Of a stretch of 64,000 nucleotides of DNA, positions 31,787-43,284 are shown piece by piece. The first letter of the stretch is position 1. Each line of letters starts with the position of its first letter. Location of the stretch: assembly GCF_000001735.4 (NCBI RefSeq), contig NC_003076.8:14015835-14079834 (forward strand). Reading direction: 5' to 3'. Under the pieces are notes generated by a model. The model was not told the DNA's origin. It made no database searches and was given only the letters and a program-made list of their open reading frames with translations. Made by a program: the position numbers and the translations under genes. The stretch is from Arabidopsis thaliana (lineage: Eukaryota; Streptophyta; Magnoliopsida; Brassicales; Brassicaceae).

Positions 31787-32152
31787 ATGGATCAGAATCT
31801 GGATCCAGCTTTTGGGATAATTTTCCTCTGGGATATCGAGAACTGTCGTCTCGAGTTTAAAATGGTACCAAAAATGATGAACAACATTCGTAGGTCTCTG
31901 AGAAGGGCTGACAACAGGTATCATATAGTCAAAAAGGTTTTGGTCGGAAACCAGAACCTTAGGTTCATCAAAGATAATCTGGTCTATCTACATGTAGAAG
32001 GATTCGAGTTCTATGACATACCGCTTAGGGAACACACCTGCCCTGAACCCTGCGGTTTTGTGGTTCAACATTCACCGTTCAAAAGGTTATCTTACCAAAA
32101 CTACTTTAACAAAAAGAAATTTTACAAATCCCTCTACATTAAAAGTTCTTAA
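31787..32152 (+). CDS. Short NYN-domain-like protein, probably truncated
   Basis: A 121-aa frame with MDQNLDPAFGIIFLWDIENC near the start. The pattern F-W-D-I-E-N-C matches the first motif of NYN (PIN-like) nuclease domains found in limkain-b1/MARF1 relatives and in a large Arabidopsis family. Here the following segment lacks the usual prolines and the later acidic catalytic motifs are not evident; the frame ends KFYKSLYIKSS. It may be a C-terminally truncated copy or a divergent small member. The promoter has site II and telo-box elements, so it may be transcribed. The family assignment rests on one motif. Confidence 0.5.
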   Translation: MDQNLDPAFGIIFLWDIENCRLEFKMVPKMMNNIRRSLRRADNRYHIVKKVLVGNQNLRFIKDNLVYLHVEGFEFYDIPLREHTCPEPCGFVVQHSPFKRLSYQNYFNKKKFYKSLYIKSS

Positions 32153-33222
32153 ATCAAAAACTGTCCAGTAAGTAGTATTGTTCAAAACGGTGTGTTTTAA
32201 AGTTATTTGTTAACAAAAAAAAATTCCGATATCAATCCATAAATTTGTGTAAATGATTATAAACGACTAAATTTGGGCTCAAAACATTATTTTGATGAAG
32301 AGCACTAATGGATAAAAATAACATTTCTTAAATATTTGTTTAAAGGACTAGTACAATAACATTTTTAACTATTTTAAAAATATATTTATAGTTGGTCTGA
32401 GTAGGAAATAACCGAAATCTTAGTTTTATGGAAAAATATTATAACGTTCTATGTAATTAAAATAGTGTTTAAGCATCAGTGTTTAAACTCTGTAAAACTG
32501 TGTAAATGATTATATGTTTTCTTCTTATTTTGACATTTAACATTAAAATATTTCATGTTGAGTCGAACTGGATCTTCTTAAAATCACAATATACAGAAAA
32601 TTAGTTTAACTATCTTTATTTAACTTTTTTTTTGGTCAACTATTTAATTAGTATTACTACTGTAGTATCATAGTTGCTCCAAAAAAAAGAAAAAGTACAA
32701 TAGTTTTCTATTTTATTCAATATTTGTCTAAGCCACAAAGAAAGTAACTCTAGACTGACAAGCGTGAAAGGAGGTTAATTAGCTTAGTCTCGTACTCACA
32801 CATCATTTCAAAAGTAGAGAGCAACATCACATGACAACAACAAGTGATCCCTTGTTTCTGAATACAAAGAACAGAGACCACAAGTCGTTTGGAGCGGCTC
32901 TCCCCAGCCAACAAATCTTGATTTGGTAGGCAATCGGTCCAGGTTTGCTATCCACATGTTAAAAGTATGTTTAGGCGTGGCCGCTTTACATTAAACCAAA
33001 CCGAATCTGACGAGTCTACCAAATCAGCTCTTGGTCTTAGAACAGACCACGTTCTTGATGATGAGAAGCCTTTGCAACTTATATGTTCTCCACCACCCAA
33101 CCATAAGAGGCCATACCTCGAGAATCCTTTTGCAACTTATTTTTCTTTCCAACATTTAAAGCACATTTATTTTCAACAGATTACAGTTAGACACAAGCAT
33201 TGTTCCATTGCCGTTTCATGGC
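32153..33222. other. Intergenic DNA between NYN-like gene and CYP79A
   Basis: AT-rich, with no supported gene. The frame at 32967-33227 has no domain and overlaps the CYP79A promoter. Confidence 0.45.
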
Positions 33223-33230
33223 TATAAATA
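33223..33230 (+). promoter_or_regulatory. TATA box of the CYP79A pseudogene
   Basis: TATAAATA lies 59 bp upstream of the ATG at 33289. The promoter core is still recognisable although the gene is broken. Confidence 0.55.
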
Positions 33231-33288
33231 GCTTATTCCTCATTGTTTCAACAGAATTCAAATAATTTCTACAAATTGAGATTAAAAA

Positions 33289-35294
33289 ATGTTCGACGAC
33301 TCTACCTCAATGCTTGCGTTTATCCTAGGTTTGCTTCTCCTATCATTAACAATGAAGCGTAAAGAGACGAAGAAAACCATGTTAATGACTAGCCACACGA
33401 GAAACCTCTCTCTTCCTCCGGGGCCAAAATCTTGGCCTTTAGTTGGAAACCTACCAGAAATACTAGGGAGGAACAAACCGGTGTTCCGGTGGATACATTC
33501 ATTGATGGAAGAACTCAACACCGATATTGCATGTATCCGTCTTGCGAATACTCACGTGATCCCCGTGACATCCCCGAGAATTGCAAGGGAGATTCTGAAG
33601 AAGCAAGACTCCGTTTTCGCCATTAGACCGCTAACAATGGGGACGGAGTATTGCAGCCGCGGGTACTTGACCATTGCGGTGCAGTCACAAGGAGAGCAGT
33701 GGAAAAAGATGAGGAGAGTGGTGGCATCTCACGTGACAAGCAAGAAGAGCTTCAAATTGATGCTTGAAAAGAGAACCGAAGAGGCAGATAACTTAGTCCG
33801 GTACATCAATAACCGCTGTGTCAAAAACCGTGGTAATGGTAATGGTCTTGCGGTTATTGATTTAAGATTTGTGGTACGACAATACAGCGGGAATGTAGCT
33901 CGGAAGATGATGTTTGGTATACGGCATTTTGGTAAAGGAAGTGAAGATGAATCGGGACCAGGGTCCGAAGAGATTGAACATGTCGAATCTTTGTTTACGG
34001 TTTTAACCCATCTTTACGCCTTTGCATTGTCGGATTATGTCCCGTGGTTAAGGTTCTTGGACTTGGAAGGCCATGAGAAGGTTGTGGCTGACGCAATGAG
34101 AAATGTAAGTAAGTATAACGATCCTTTTGTCGATGAAAGACTCATGCAATGGCGAAATGGGAAGATGAAAGAGCCTCAAGATTTTCTCGACATGTTTATA
34201 ATGGCGAAAGACACCAACGGAAAGCCTACTCTATCGGAAGAAGAGATCAAAGCACAAGTGACGGTATGCATATTATGGACTTCGCTTAGTATTTTTTTTA
34301 ATCTACCACAATATAGTAGGTAGAGTATTTTTTTTATAACAAGAAACTTTCGTCGTTTCATGGCCAATAGTGATCCGACTCTGATAATACATGTGTCATG
34401 TCGACAAAAGTAAATCAGTTGTCCATGAATGTAGTACTTAGGATGGGTAAAACTGTAACAACACCTCTGCAACCTCAAAGATCATGGTAAATTGTAGTGG
34501 AGTTTCTTTAGGAAATAAAGCTCTAAATATTTTCAATTTTGAATTCCATGCATTAGAGATGTATTTTCACAAGCAAAATGTTTAAATTTCTTTTACAAAA
34601 AAACGAAAAACAAAATTATCCGATGATCTCTAAATTTTTTTTGATGGTTGATTATGTTGGATTATGAAGGAACTAATGTTGGCTACAGTAGATAATCCGT
34701 CTAATGCGGCGGAGTGGGCTATGGCGGAGATGATTAACGAGCCGAGCATCATGCAAAAAGCTGTGGAGGAGATCGATAGGGTAGTTGGAAGACACCGTTT
34801 TGTTCTTGAGTCTGACCTCCCTAGTCTAACCTACGTGAAAGCGTGTGTGAAGAGACATTTCGGTTACATCCGGTGGCGCCATTCAACCTCCCTCACATGT
34901 CCACTGCTGATGCTGTGGTGGATGGTTACTTCATCCCCAAGGGAAGCCACATGCTTATTAGTCGTATGGGGATCGGGAGAAACCCTAATGTGTGGGACAA
35001 GCCGCTTAAATTTAACCCTGAGAGACATTTAGGCAATAACTCATGTGTGGAACTAAAAGAGCCTAATCTCAATATAATATCGTTCAGTGCATGAAGACGA
35101 GGGTGTATGGGTGCGGACATTGGGCAGCCATGACGTACATGTTGCTGGCTCGGTTGATTCAAGGGTTCACATGGTCACCAGTGCCTGGTGAAAGTAAAAT
35201 TGATATTTCAGAAAGCAAGAGTGATCTTTTTATGGCAAAACCCTTACATGCGGTTGCAACACCTCGTTTGGATCCACATGTGTATCCAACCTGA
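33289..35294 (+). pseudogene. CYP79A3P: CYP79A cytochrome P450 pseudogene, near full length
   Basis: Exon 1 33289-34263 encodes an N-terminal anchor, the proline hinge LPPGPKSWPLVGN and the P450 body through KAQVT. The single intron is at the CYP79 position; exon 2 starts at 34670 ([16 protein letters not shown], the CYP79 variant of the I-helix). It is strongly similar to CYP79A2, the phenylalanine N-monooxygenase that makes an oxime for benzylglucosinolate (recalled). Exon 1 is open. Exon 2 has three lesions: a 1-bp loss at about 34851, exactly in the ExxR helix (frame passes from KACVK to ETFRLHP); a TGA at 35092-35094 in place of the glycine codon of the haem loop (FSA-stop-RRGCMG); and a 1-bp loss near 35129 after GADIG. 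The A. thaliana neighbourhood has CYP79A3P and CYP79A4P; which name belongs to which copy is inferred from order. Confidence 0.9.
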
Positions 35295-35904
35295 TTTAAA
35301 CGGTATTTGTTTTGTTTTTGTTTTTTTCCTGATAAGACATGTAATGGTATTATGTTAAATAGTTTATCTAGAAACAGCTATCATGAATAATATAATTGAA
35401 TTTTTCATTTACTTTATATTTAAACATAAGATTGAAAATGTATTAACGTCTATTTGCAAGTTTAATTGATTTGAAAGAGCAAATGGAAAATTCAAGCAAA
35501 AATCATGTCTTGTTGGATTAAAGTTTTGGTTTGTAAATAATTAGGAGATTTATTGGGTTGTACATAATCATGATCATTTATTTGTTCTTAGTTAGATAAT
35601 TAGGCTAATTCATATCCTATTAAGTGTATCTCTTATGTACATTCGGCAATAGAAATTTCAAGCACAATAATGTGTTGTTGGATTTAAAATCTTGTGTTAT
35701 TTGTTTAATGTCTCATAAATAGTAGTTAATATTTGATGATTTGTTTTTAATGATTTATAATTAGAAATCAATTACTATTTTAAAATACACTTATAGAATT
35801 CAAAATCAATTAAAATCTAAACCAATAAATCATGTTTACCAATTAGTCTTCGTCGGTATAGATGATAGGTTTCTACCAACTTATTTGTTTTCTATTAATC
35901 CGAC

Positions 35905-36960
35905 CTCCTCCTGAGAAGCCAATGCTTATGAAATCAAGACACGTTTGATTAGATTGATTCAAAATTTCAAATCTCTTAAGTTATTGGGAACCCCTATGAT
36001 CATTTGGATTTTTTTGAGAGGTTGTGTAGTACGTTTAAAAATGGAGGTGTGCCCGAAGATAGTTTCAAGCTCATTTTGTTTCCTCTTTCTCTTAGAGAAA
36101 AAGCAAGCCTGGGAGAAAACTATGTAGGAGAAACCAAACCAACAATGGTTTATGCTCAAATGAGCTTATTAACATAGAAATCTAAGATTGAAATTAGATA
36201 GCTTAAAAGCTTTATTGAAATGTGAAGTAAAGGAAAGGGAAAGACTTTAGTTTGTCACCAAGATCACAAATGATTCTAGATTTGATATTTCATTAGATGA
36301 AGGGAGAGTTGTTTCCAACTCTCAAGGTTGTTTACATTGATTTTATAAACACAAATTTAAATGAATCTCTACTAGCTAAAACCCTAGTTATATGGGCTAA
36401 TGGACTTCTCATATGACTCTATCTTGGGCTTCCTTTGGGTCCTCTAATATGTCGATAAACTATACCATCTCATTTGGTCAGTTCTTGGGATGCGTGTAAG
36501 AAAATCATCCATCTCAAGTTCTACTCCAAGCAAAAAACGCAAAAGTGAGAAGTGAATAATGGGGTTTAAGCAAGGAATGGGGACGGCTTAATGATTATAC
36601 TCAAGATTGCCCTCATGGATTCAAAAAGGAAGTTATTTCCTTAGTATTTATATTGTGGAGTTAATAAGGAGCTAAAACTGTTTTTGGACATGACTAGCAA
36701 ATGACATTTTGCAAATATTACCATGGACTAAGGAGAGTTACTTGTTGAAAATTTGGCTCAAAGTGATCTAAGCTACAATGATATATGTGACAGGATCACC
36801 TTTGGAGATACCAAGTGACGACTACACATGGAAAAAATTGCAAAATCAATTAGATTAGGTGGAGAAGTTCATGATGATGCACAAAGAGGAGTTAACGATG
36901 TTACCACGGATTTTTTAAAGTATATATCCAAGATGAAGATATCACTAGTCCAACAAAAAA
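35905..36960 (+). mobile_element. Athila-like gag remnant (unit A copy)
   Basis: Broken pieces correspond to the better preserved unit B frame SFKLILFPLSLREKASQWLK..IPSHLVSSWDACKKIIL (Ty3/Gypsy Athila-type gag). Here the frame is split by a 333-bp insertion at 36124-36456 and by small indels. No LTRs or pol were recognised. Confidence 0.65.
36124..36456. mobile_element. 333-bp insertion present only in unit A
   Basis: Relative to unit B (43450-43480) the sequence is interrupted, with AAACTAT repeated at 36117-36123 and 36457-36463, a probable 7-bp target duplication. No inverted repeats, poly(A) or TG..CA termini are clear, so the class is unknown; a small solo LTR is possible. Confidence 0.6.
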
Positions 36961-37247
36961 ACTATTCAATTAATAAATTTTTTATTTTTTGTGGTCCAAC
37001 TTCATTTTATTAAAGAATCTAAATGGCATTACACAAAAGATTCAATACAAACCAAAAACACTGATAAAAGCTTATATCAATAGAATTCATAGACACGTGT
37101 CTTAATAGAGGATAAACATGGGCACGTGACAAGTTTGGAGAAAAGTTGTTTTTTCATGAACTTATCACCGGCGAACTACTTCTGGTCACCGGGATATTTC
37201 TTTACCTTCCAGTTCTTCATCATCACCCTTCTTGATAATAATAAAAG

Positions 37248-37250
<3 letters not shown>

Positions 37251-37286
<36 letters not shown>
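37251..37286. repeat. (TA)n microsatellite
   Basis: Uninterrupted TA dinucleotides next to the left end of the unit A MITE, a common insertion site for TA-preferring elements. Confidence 0.9.
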
Positions 37287-37290
<4 letters not shown>

Positions 37291-37303
37291 AATAACAGAA
37301 TAC

Positions 37304-38208
37304 GAGAATGCATGGTCACATATGTCAACTATACTATTGTATCCTCAGCTACATGAAGTAGATGTATTGCATGACCACATGTCTAAACTATATAACGTCA
37401 TGTGGTGTTCCATAGACATACAATCTGGTACACCAATGGTTTGACTCCAGCGAAGACAAACAATAGCAGGAATGGACCAGAAAAAATATTAAAAAATATT
37501 ATTTATTTATTTAATAATAAAAAACAAATTCTATTTTTTTATATTCATTTTAATGTATTGATTCTTATAATAGTTAGTTTTCATTTTCAAAATTAAACTA
37601 AATGTGTAATAAAATCTACTAATAAATTTTAAAGAGATAAAGATTTAAATTAAAACCGGAATTTTTTATTAAGATCATTTAAGTAAGGAAATTGCTTATT
37701 TTTACATTTTAAATTAAACAAATACTAAATTTCTTATTTGGTTTATTTATATACAAAAAAAATTCTTCAATTTTTTCAACCACAAAAAGTATATTTTACA
37801 ATAAAAATCATTAGAATCAAACCCAATATAATAAGATTTTCTGCTTTTAGTTTAAATTTTAATATCTTAAAATGTGAGAATTATTTTTATTATTTAGTTT
37901 TGAAATTGAAAACCTAACTATTATAAGAATTAATGCATTAAGTGTTTTTGATTATAGAACACCATATAAAATTATTTTATTTTTAATTTTTTATATTAAA
38001 ATAAATATAAGTGTTTTAAAATATTTGTTTTGATCAATACCAGTCAATGCTTGTCTTCCCCGGAGTAAATTTATTGGTGTACCAGAATTTTATGTCTATG
38101 ATGTTAACTACATGAAATCGTATAGCTCAAAAATGTGACCATGCAATACATCTATTTTGTGTAGCTAAGGATAAAATAATATACTTGGATGTGTGATCAT
38201 GCATTCTC
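37304..38208. mobile_element. Non-autonomous long-TIR element (unit A copy)
   Basis: The left arm (37304 to about 37475, starts GAGAATGCATGGTCACA) and right arm (about 38035-38208, ends ATCATGCATTCTC) are reverse complements over about 170 bp with obvious shared strings (CTGGTACACCAAT / ATTGGTGTACCAG; AAGACAA / TTGTCTT). The AT-rich middle has no coding capacity. The long arms suggest a MULE-like or foldback family. A clear target duplication was not found. Confidence 0.75.
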
Positions 38209-39178
38209 TGATACTTAGTGTAGTTAGAAATATTTTTTCCTTAGATTTATTTGTTCAATTGTGACTATACCAATTAGAAGATATTTTCTATTATATATAT
38301 TGAAAAAGGACCTCGTTTAATCGTATCGTCGATATGTTTTCAATTAATTATCTAATTTTTAATTAAAAATGTACTAAACACACTAAACAAGCAAAATAAT
38401 AATAAAACAATTAAAAATATGAAAATATGAATGAGTCTATGGTGCAGTTTTGAGAAATAAGTTTTGATAATACTTTTCTTTTAGAAATTATATAAAAAAT
38501 ATTACTGTAAGAAATTATTATGATCCCTATAAACAATTTTTTTGCCTCCACCACTAGCACCTCTATGAGTCTCTTACTAATATAACTATTAGTGTTTTTA
38601 ATGTAATTAAATTTTTTAATTAAATTTGAAACTATAAAAAAATATAACCAATCATAAGAGGAAAAATGTAATTTGGAATTTTGGAGTTTGCTATTTAAGA
38701 GAGTCTTCCTACTCTCCCTCCTCACTTTTTCTAATTTTTCATACTCTTATTGATGAGTCTCTAATTAAGAAAGCCATCAATGAAATACACTTTAACTGTC
38801 ATAGTATAATTTATAAACTAAAATTAGTGAAACTCTTCTATAAAAATACTATTTGGTTTCTATATATTTTGAAAAAGTGGGTGATTGGTTCGGCTGTATC
38901 TGTAGATTTATTGCAATAGAAACTTTGTTTTAGGTGTGATGATTATAGTTGTAGGTTTTATTTGTGTAGAAATTAAGTAGTATATTTTTACTAATATTAA
39001 ATTATTATATCATTAAATTGGTTCTAGAAATACAATTTGGGGTTTATAATGTATTTTTAAACAAAACATATAATTGGTACAAAATAGTTATGTGTTATAT
39101 AATATTATTCTCAAATATCAATTTTATAAATTATGATATACATAACATATATATGATGTATTTAAGAAACAATGTAAG

Positions 39179-39180
<2 letters not shown>

Positions 39181-39212
<32 letters not shown>
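39181..39212. repeat. (AT)n microsatellite
   Basis: Uninterrupted AT dinucleotides in unit A; the equivalent place in unit B (46179-46241) has two such tracts. Confidence 0.9.
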
Positions 39213-39214
<2 letters not shown>

Positions 39215-39639
39215 CATAAAGTAGTTATTTTATAAATTACTTATATCCACAAAAATAATTTTTTAATAATATATATGGATGAAAACTATAATAATTTCTT
39301 TTTTAAAAAACAAAAGAAAAAAATCAAAGTGGACAGAGGAACAAAAATGGTACATCCCACCTAAATACCATAAAATTGTACTTTAAAAATTTCTACTAAA
39401 ATTATTATATTGGCTGTGAGAAAAAAAAAGAAATCTACAATAGGGGTTGTAGCTTTTTTGTTGGCTTTATACATCTTCTAATGCCCTACCAATTATACCC
39501 CAAACATTTTTTTTTGAAATGTTAAATACATTGCTCAACAAAAAATATTATATACAATATAAAAATGAAATTTGCAAGATTATCCATAACAAGGGACATG
39601 AAAAATATCATTGATCTGAGTTTCGATACAATTCCGGAT

Positions 39640-39935
39640 ATAGGTGTCCAAAGCTTATGGATCCAAATTCAGATATTTAAATATTTTATATGATATTTTC
39701 TGTTAGTCTTTTCTATTTATTGAAATAATAGTTAATATTATTTTAAAATTTTCATCTATTTTTTGCAGATATGGATAGTCGCATATATTGGTGGATCCAG
39801 ATCTTGATATTTGTTTTATGGATCTAACGGATCCAGATCCAGATAGTTAGTTTACGGATCCAGCGGATTCGGATAGTTGTTTCACGGATCATGCGGATCT
39901 AGAGGATCATGCGGTTCTAGATCTGGGTATCCCAA
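39640..39935. repeat. GGATC-rich subterminal-like repeat cluster (unit A)
   Basis: Many copies of GGATCCAGAT, GGATCTAACGG, GGATCATGCGG and similar motifs within 300 bp. This clustering is typical of subterminal regions of plant DNA transposons. The equivalent unit B region is 46625-46940. Confidence 0.6.
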
Positions 39936-40615
39936 AATTTTACAGAAACTAATTTCATGTTCATCTTTCTATCTACAACCGAAGAAACAAAAACAACATG
40001 AAAAATTGAAGGAGTTCGATGATATGAGATTATTACCTTTTTTGAGTAAAGCATGGAATATCTCATCTCGAGATTACTAAGGACTTTCTTCGAACATTGT
40101 CGTCATGTCCTTTGGTTGTTTTGAAAAGTTTAGGAAAAAATAGGAGGCAGAGCAAATAGATTATGTTATAGAATTCAGAGAAATGCATATTTATATAAGA
40201 GGAGCAATATTTTGTGAATTCTAGGGTTTTCAGAAGATTTATTTCTTAAATGTAATAAGTTTTTAGTAAAGATATTTGTTTGATAAAACTTGGAAAAAAA
40301 ATAATAATGACGACCAACTATATCGTTAAACAATATCTTACTGAAAAAATTGAGATAATCGCCTATGAGATGTTTAAAGTAAAATATTTCAAATAAAGTT
40401 CTATAGGAATATTGTAAAAATATGTTACTATATAAATTTCTAAACTAAAATAAACTCTCTCTAACTTTGACACATCAACCTTTTTATGTGATGAGAAGCT
40501 GACACATCATTAAAACAATAACCAATCAAAACATTACAAATACTACACATCAGATTAATATCTGCCACATCAGATTAAATAGATTTATTCAGCTTGTTGG
40601 AAATGAAAAAATTAA

Positions 40616-41070
40616 AAATCTTGAAAGAGGCATTCCGGTTACATCATGTGGCGCCATTCAACCTCCCTCACATGTCCACTACTGATGTTGTGGTGGATGG
40701 TTACTTCATCCCCAAGGGAAGCCACAAGCTTATTAGTCGTATGGGGATCGGGAGAAACCCTAAAGTGTGGGACAAACCGCTTAAGTTTGATCCTGAGAGA
40801 CATTTAAGCAATAACACATGTGTAGAACTAAAAGAGCCTGATCTCAATATAATAACGTTCGGTGCAGAAAGACGAGGGTGTATGGGTGCGGACATTGGGT
40901 CAGCCATGACGTACATGTTGGTGGCTCGGTTGATTCAAGGGTTCACGTGGTCACCAGTACCCAGTGAAAGTAAAATTGATATTTCAGTAAGCAAGAGTGA
41001 TCTTTTTATGGCAAAACCCTTAAATGCGGTTGTAACACCTCGTTTGGATCCAAATGTGTATCCAGCCTGA
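40616..41070 (+). pseudogene. CYP79A4P: Truncated CYP79A 3' fragment
   Basis: Begins at the duplication junction inside the ExxR helix ([17 protein letters not shown]) and runs open to the natural stop (..RLDPNVYPA). ExxR and the PERH motif are present. In the haem loop the sequence is FGAERRGCMG: the glycine expected at the fourth position is glutamate. There is no promoter, N-terminus or I-helix, so it cannot make a P450. The short upstream leader MLEMKKLKIL is unit-end sequence, not P450. Confidence 0.9.
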
Positions 41071-41512
41071 TTTAAAGGGTAACAATTACAAGAAAAATGC
41101 ATTATTATTAAAACAAAAAGAGAAAGAAAAATGCAATATTAACTGCATGTATTGGTATTTTTTTTTTTTTCCGGACAATACAGGTAATGGTAGTATGTTA
41201 AATAGTTTATCTAGAAACAGCTATTACAAATAATATAATTTTCAATTATATTCTTCATTTACTTAACATAAGATTGAAAATGTATTAACGTCTATTCGCA
41301 ATTTTAATTGATTTGAAAGAGCAGAAATCAAATATTTACCGGTAGTCTGGTAGGTTAGCTTTGAGTCTTGGCAATGGAAAATTCAAGTAAAAATCATGTC
41401 TTGTTGGATTTAAAAATTTGGTTTGTAAATAATTAGGAGGTTTATTGGGTTGTACATAATCATGATCATTTTTTTGCTCTTTAGTTAGATAATTAGGCTA
41501 ATTCATATCCTA

Positions 41513-42963
41513 TCTATATATACATTTTTGGTAGACTTTTTGGCCAAAAATCTCTATACTATTTACTAATAATATACAAACCCTTACAAATTCTATCTCA
41601 ACCAAATATTCAATAACTAAAAACTTACAAATCATTAATTTGCATTAAATACTTGAATTAACTCTTTCATCAATTTTTATCTTTAACTAAATCTTTCTAA
41701 CTATATTCAATTAAGACTAAATTCCTAAAATCTCTCTATCTACATTAAATATAAATATATAATTTTCTATCACTATATTTGTTTTTATATCTAATTTATT
41801 TTGACTTTATATTTAAAATACATATAGGTAATAAAATATTAGATTTTGTCTACATATGATGTAATTCCGATTTTTTAAAACCGACATATAATACTCAATC
41901 GATGAAAAAATAAGTGTACAAGGTCCCACATTGCTTAGAAATTAAATAAATCGTTTAGAGTTATACTATAAAAAGGACCAAAATGATTCTGAATACGAAT
42001 GAGCATGAACATTGGTTTATCATACATCCAAAATTAAAAATGTTATTCGGCTTACTCCCTTTCTTTATTTTAAATAACTTAAACTTTAAAAGTTTCATAA
42101 AATCACCTTAAATTTGTTTATAAATTTTTTAAAATATAAATAATTTTAAAATTTTATGAAGTTTTAAATTTTATAAATATTTGAATTTTATAAGAAGTTT
42201 AAACATTATAAATATTAAAAAATATTAATATGGGATGATATACTACATGTGAAATCGTAGATGTAACAATCAATATACAATTATGAAGTTTGGATCTATA
42301 TTACTTTTTTTTTGAAGTTTCCAATATTATAAATATTCGGACTTCATAAGAAAATGACAAAATGATGTTTAATTTCACGGGACGAGGTTATATGGTGGTA
42401 CGGGTTTGAATCGATATTAATACGGGATGATATATTATGGATGAAATCCTAGAATTAACAATCAAAATACAATTATATAATTTTAAACACTAAAAAAAAC
42501 AAATATTAACAAAGCAAATACTATAAGTTAAAATTTCAAAAAAAATTAGTTATAAAAATTGTGTCGAGATGTATCATAGTATCATATATAAAACATAGGC
42601 TTATGATTTACCTCTGAAATATTTTATTTATATATATATATATATAATATTAATTATAATAAAAACCTCTAATTTTCTAACAAAAATATCAACATGCTGT
42701 GTACCACGGGTCAATCTATAAATAATACAAGTTTAAAATTTTTATTATCTCAAAAAAAAATTAAACCACAAACAAAAAAATATTGAATTTTAATAATAAA
42801 TTAATATACAACAAATATCAGAACATTGAATTACTCAAGGTTTATATAGAAAAAAGTTATTTGTTAAGAAAATATTATTTATATGTAAATAATAATTCCT
42901 TTCTTTATAACTTTTTAATAAACATATCCACCTGCGGTGTACCGCCTGCAGGTCAATATCTAG
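41513..42963 (+). mobile_element. Non-autonomous Helitron, unit B only
   Basis: The 5' end TCTATATATACATTTTTGG follows A (41512), and the 3' end AATATCTAG precedes T (42964), as expected for Helitrons. About 10 bases before the end is the hairpin GCGGT-GT-ACCGC (42934-42945) within CCACCTGC..GCAGG. Unit A lacks the element at this place (near 35622). A second degenerate terminus (TGTACCACGGGTCAATCTAT) lies internally at about 42699-42718, possibly a bypassed terminator or a nested copy. There is no coding capacity. Confidence 0.85.
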
Positions 42964-43284
42964 TTATGTACATTCGACAATAAAAAATTCAAGCAAAATA
43001 ATGTGTTGTTGGATTTAAAATCTTATGTTATTTGTTTCATGTCTCATAAATAGTAGTTAATATTTGATGATTCTTTTTTAATGATATATAATTAGAAATC
43101 AATTACTATTTTAAAATACACGTATATAATTCAAAATCAATTAAAATCTAAACTAATAAATCATGTGTATTAATTAGTCTTCGTCAATATAGATGGTGGG
43201 TTTTGTACGAGTCCATGTTGTACATTTCAGTGGTTTTATTTTCAACCAACTGATTTGTTTTCTCTTAATCCTGAGAAGCCAATG

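Larger units (their letters stand above)
34850..40615 (+). repeat. Tandem segmental duplication, unit A
   Basis: This unit and 40616-47645 are homologous almost end to end: CYP79A exon 2 tail, 3' flank (ATGTTAAATAGTTTATCTAG in both), gag remnant, long-TIR MITE, GGATC cluster and a shared end (CAGCTTGTTGGAAATGAAAA). The left breakpoint lies within CYP79A exon 2. Confidence 0.9.

Noticed and set aside
32967-33227. 86-aa frame upstream of CYP79A
   Set aside because: Overlaps the promoter and TATA box; no similarity to known proteins.
40594-40615. ATG start before the second CYP79A fragment
   Set aside because: The ten leader residues come from the end of unit A, not from a P450; chance fusion at the junction.
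42395-42420. tRNA-like B box (GGGTTTGAATCGA) inside the Helitron
   Set aside because: No A box or cloverleaf around it.
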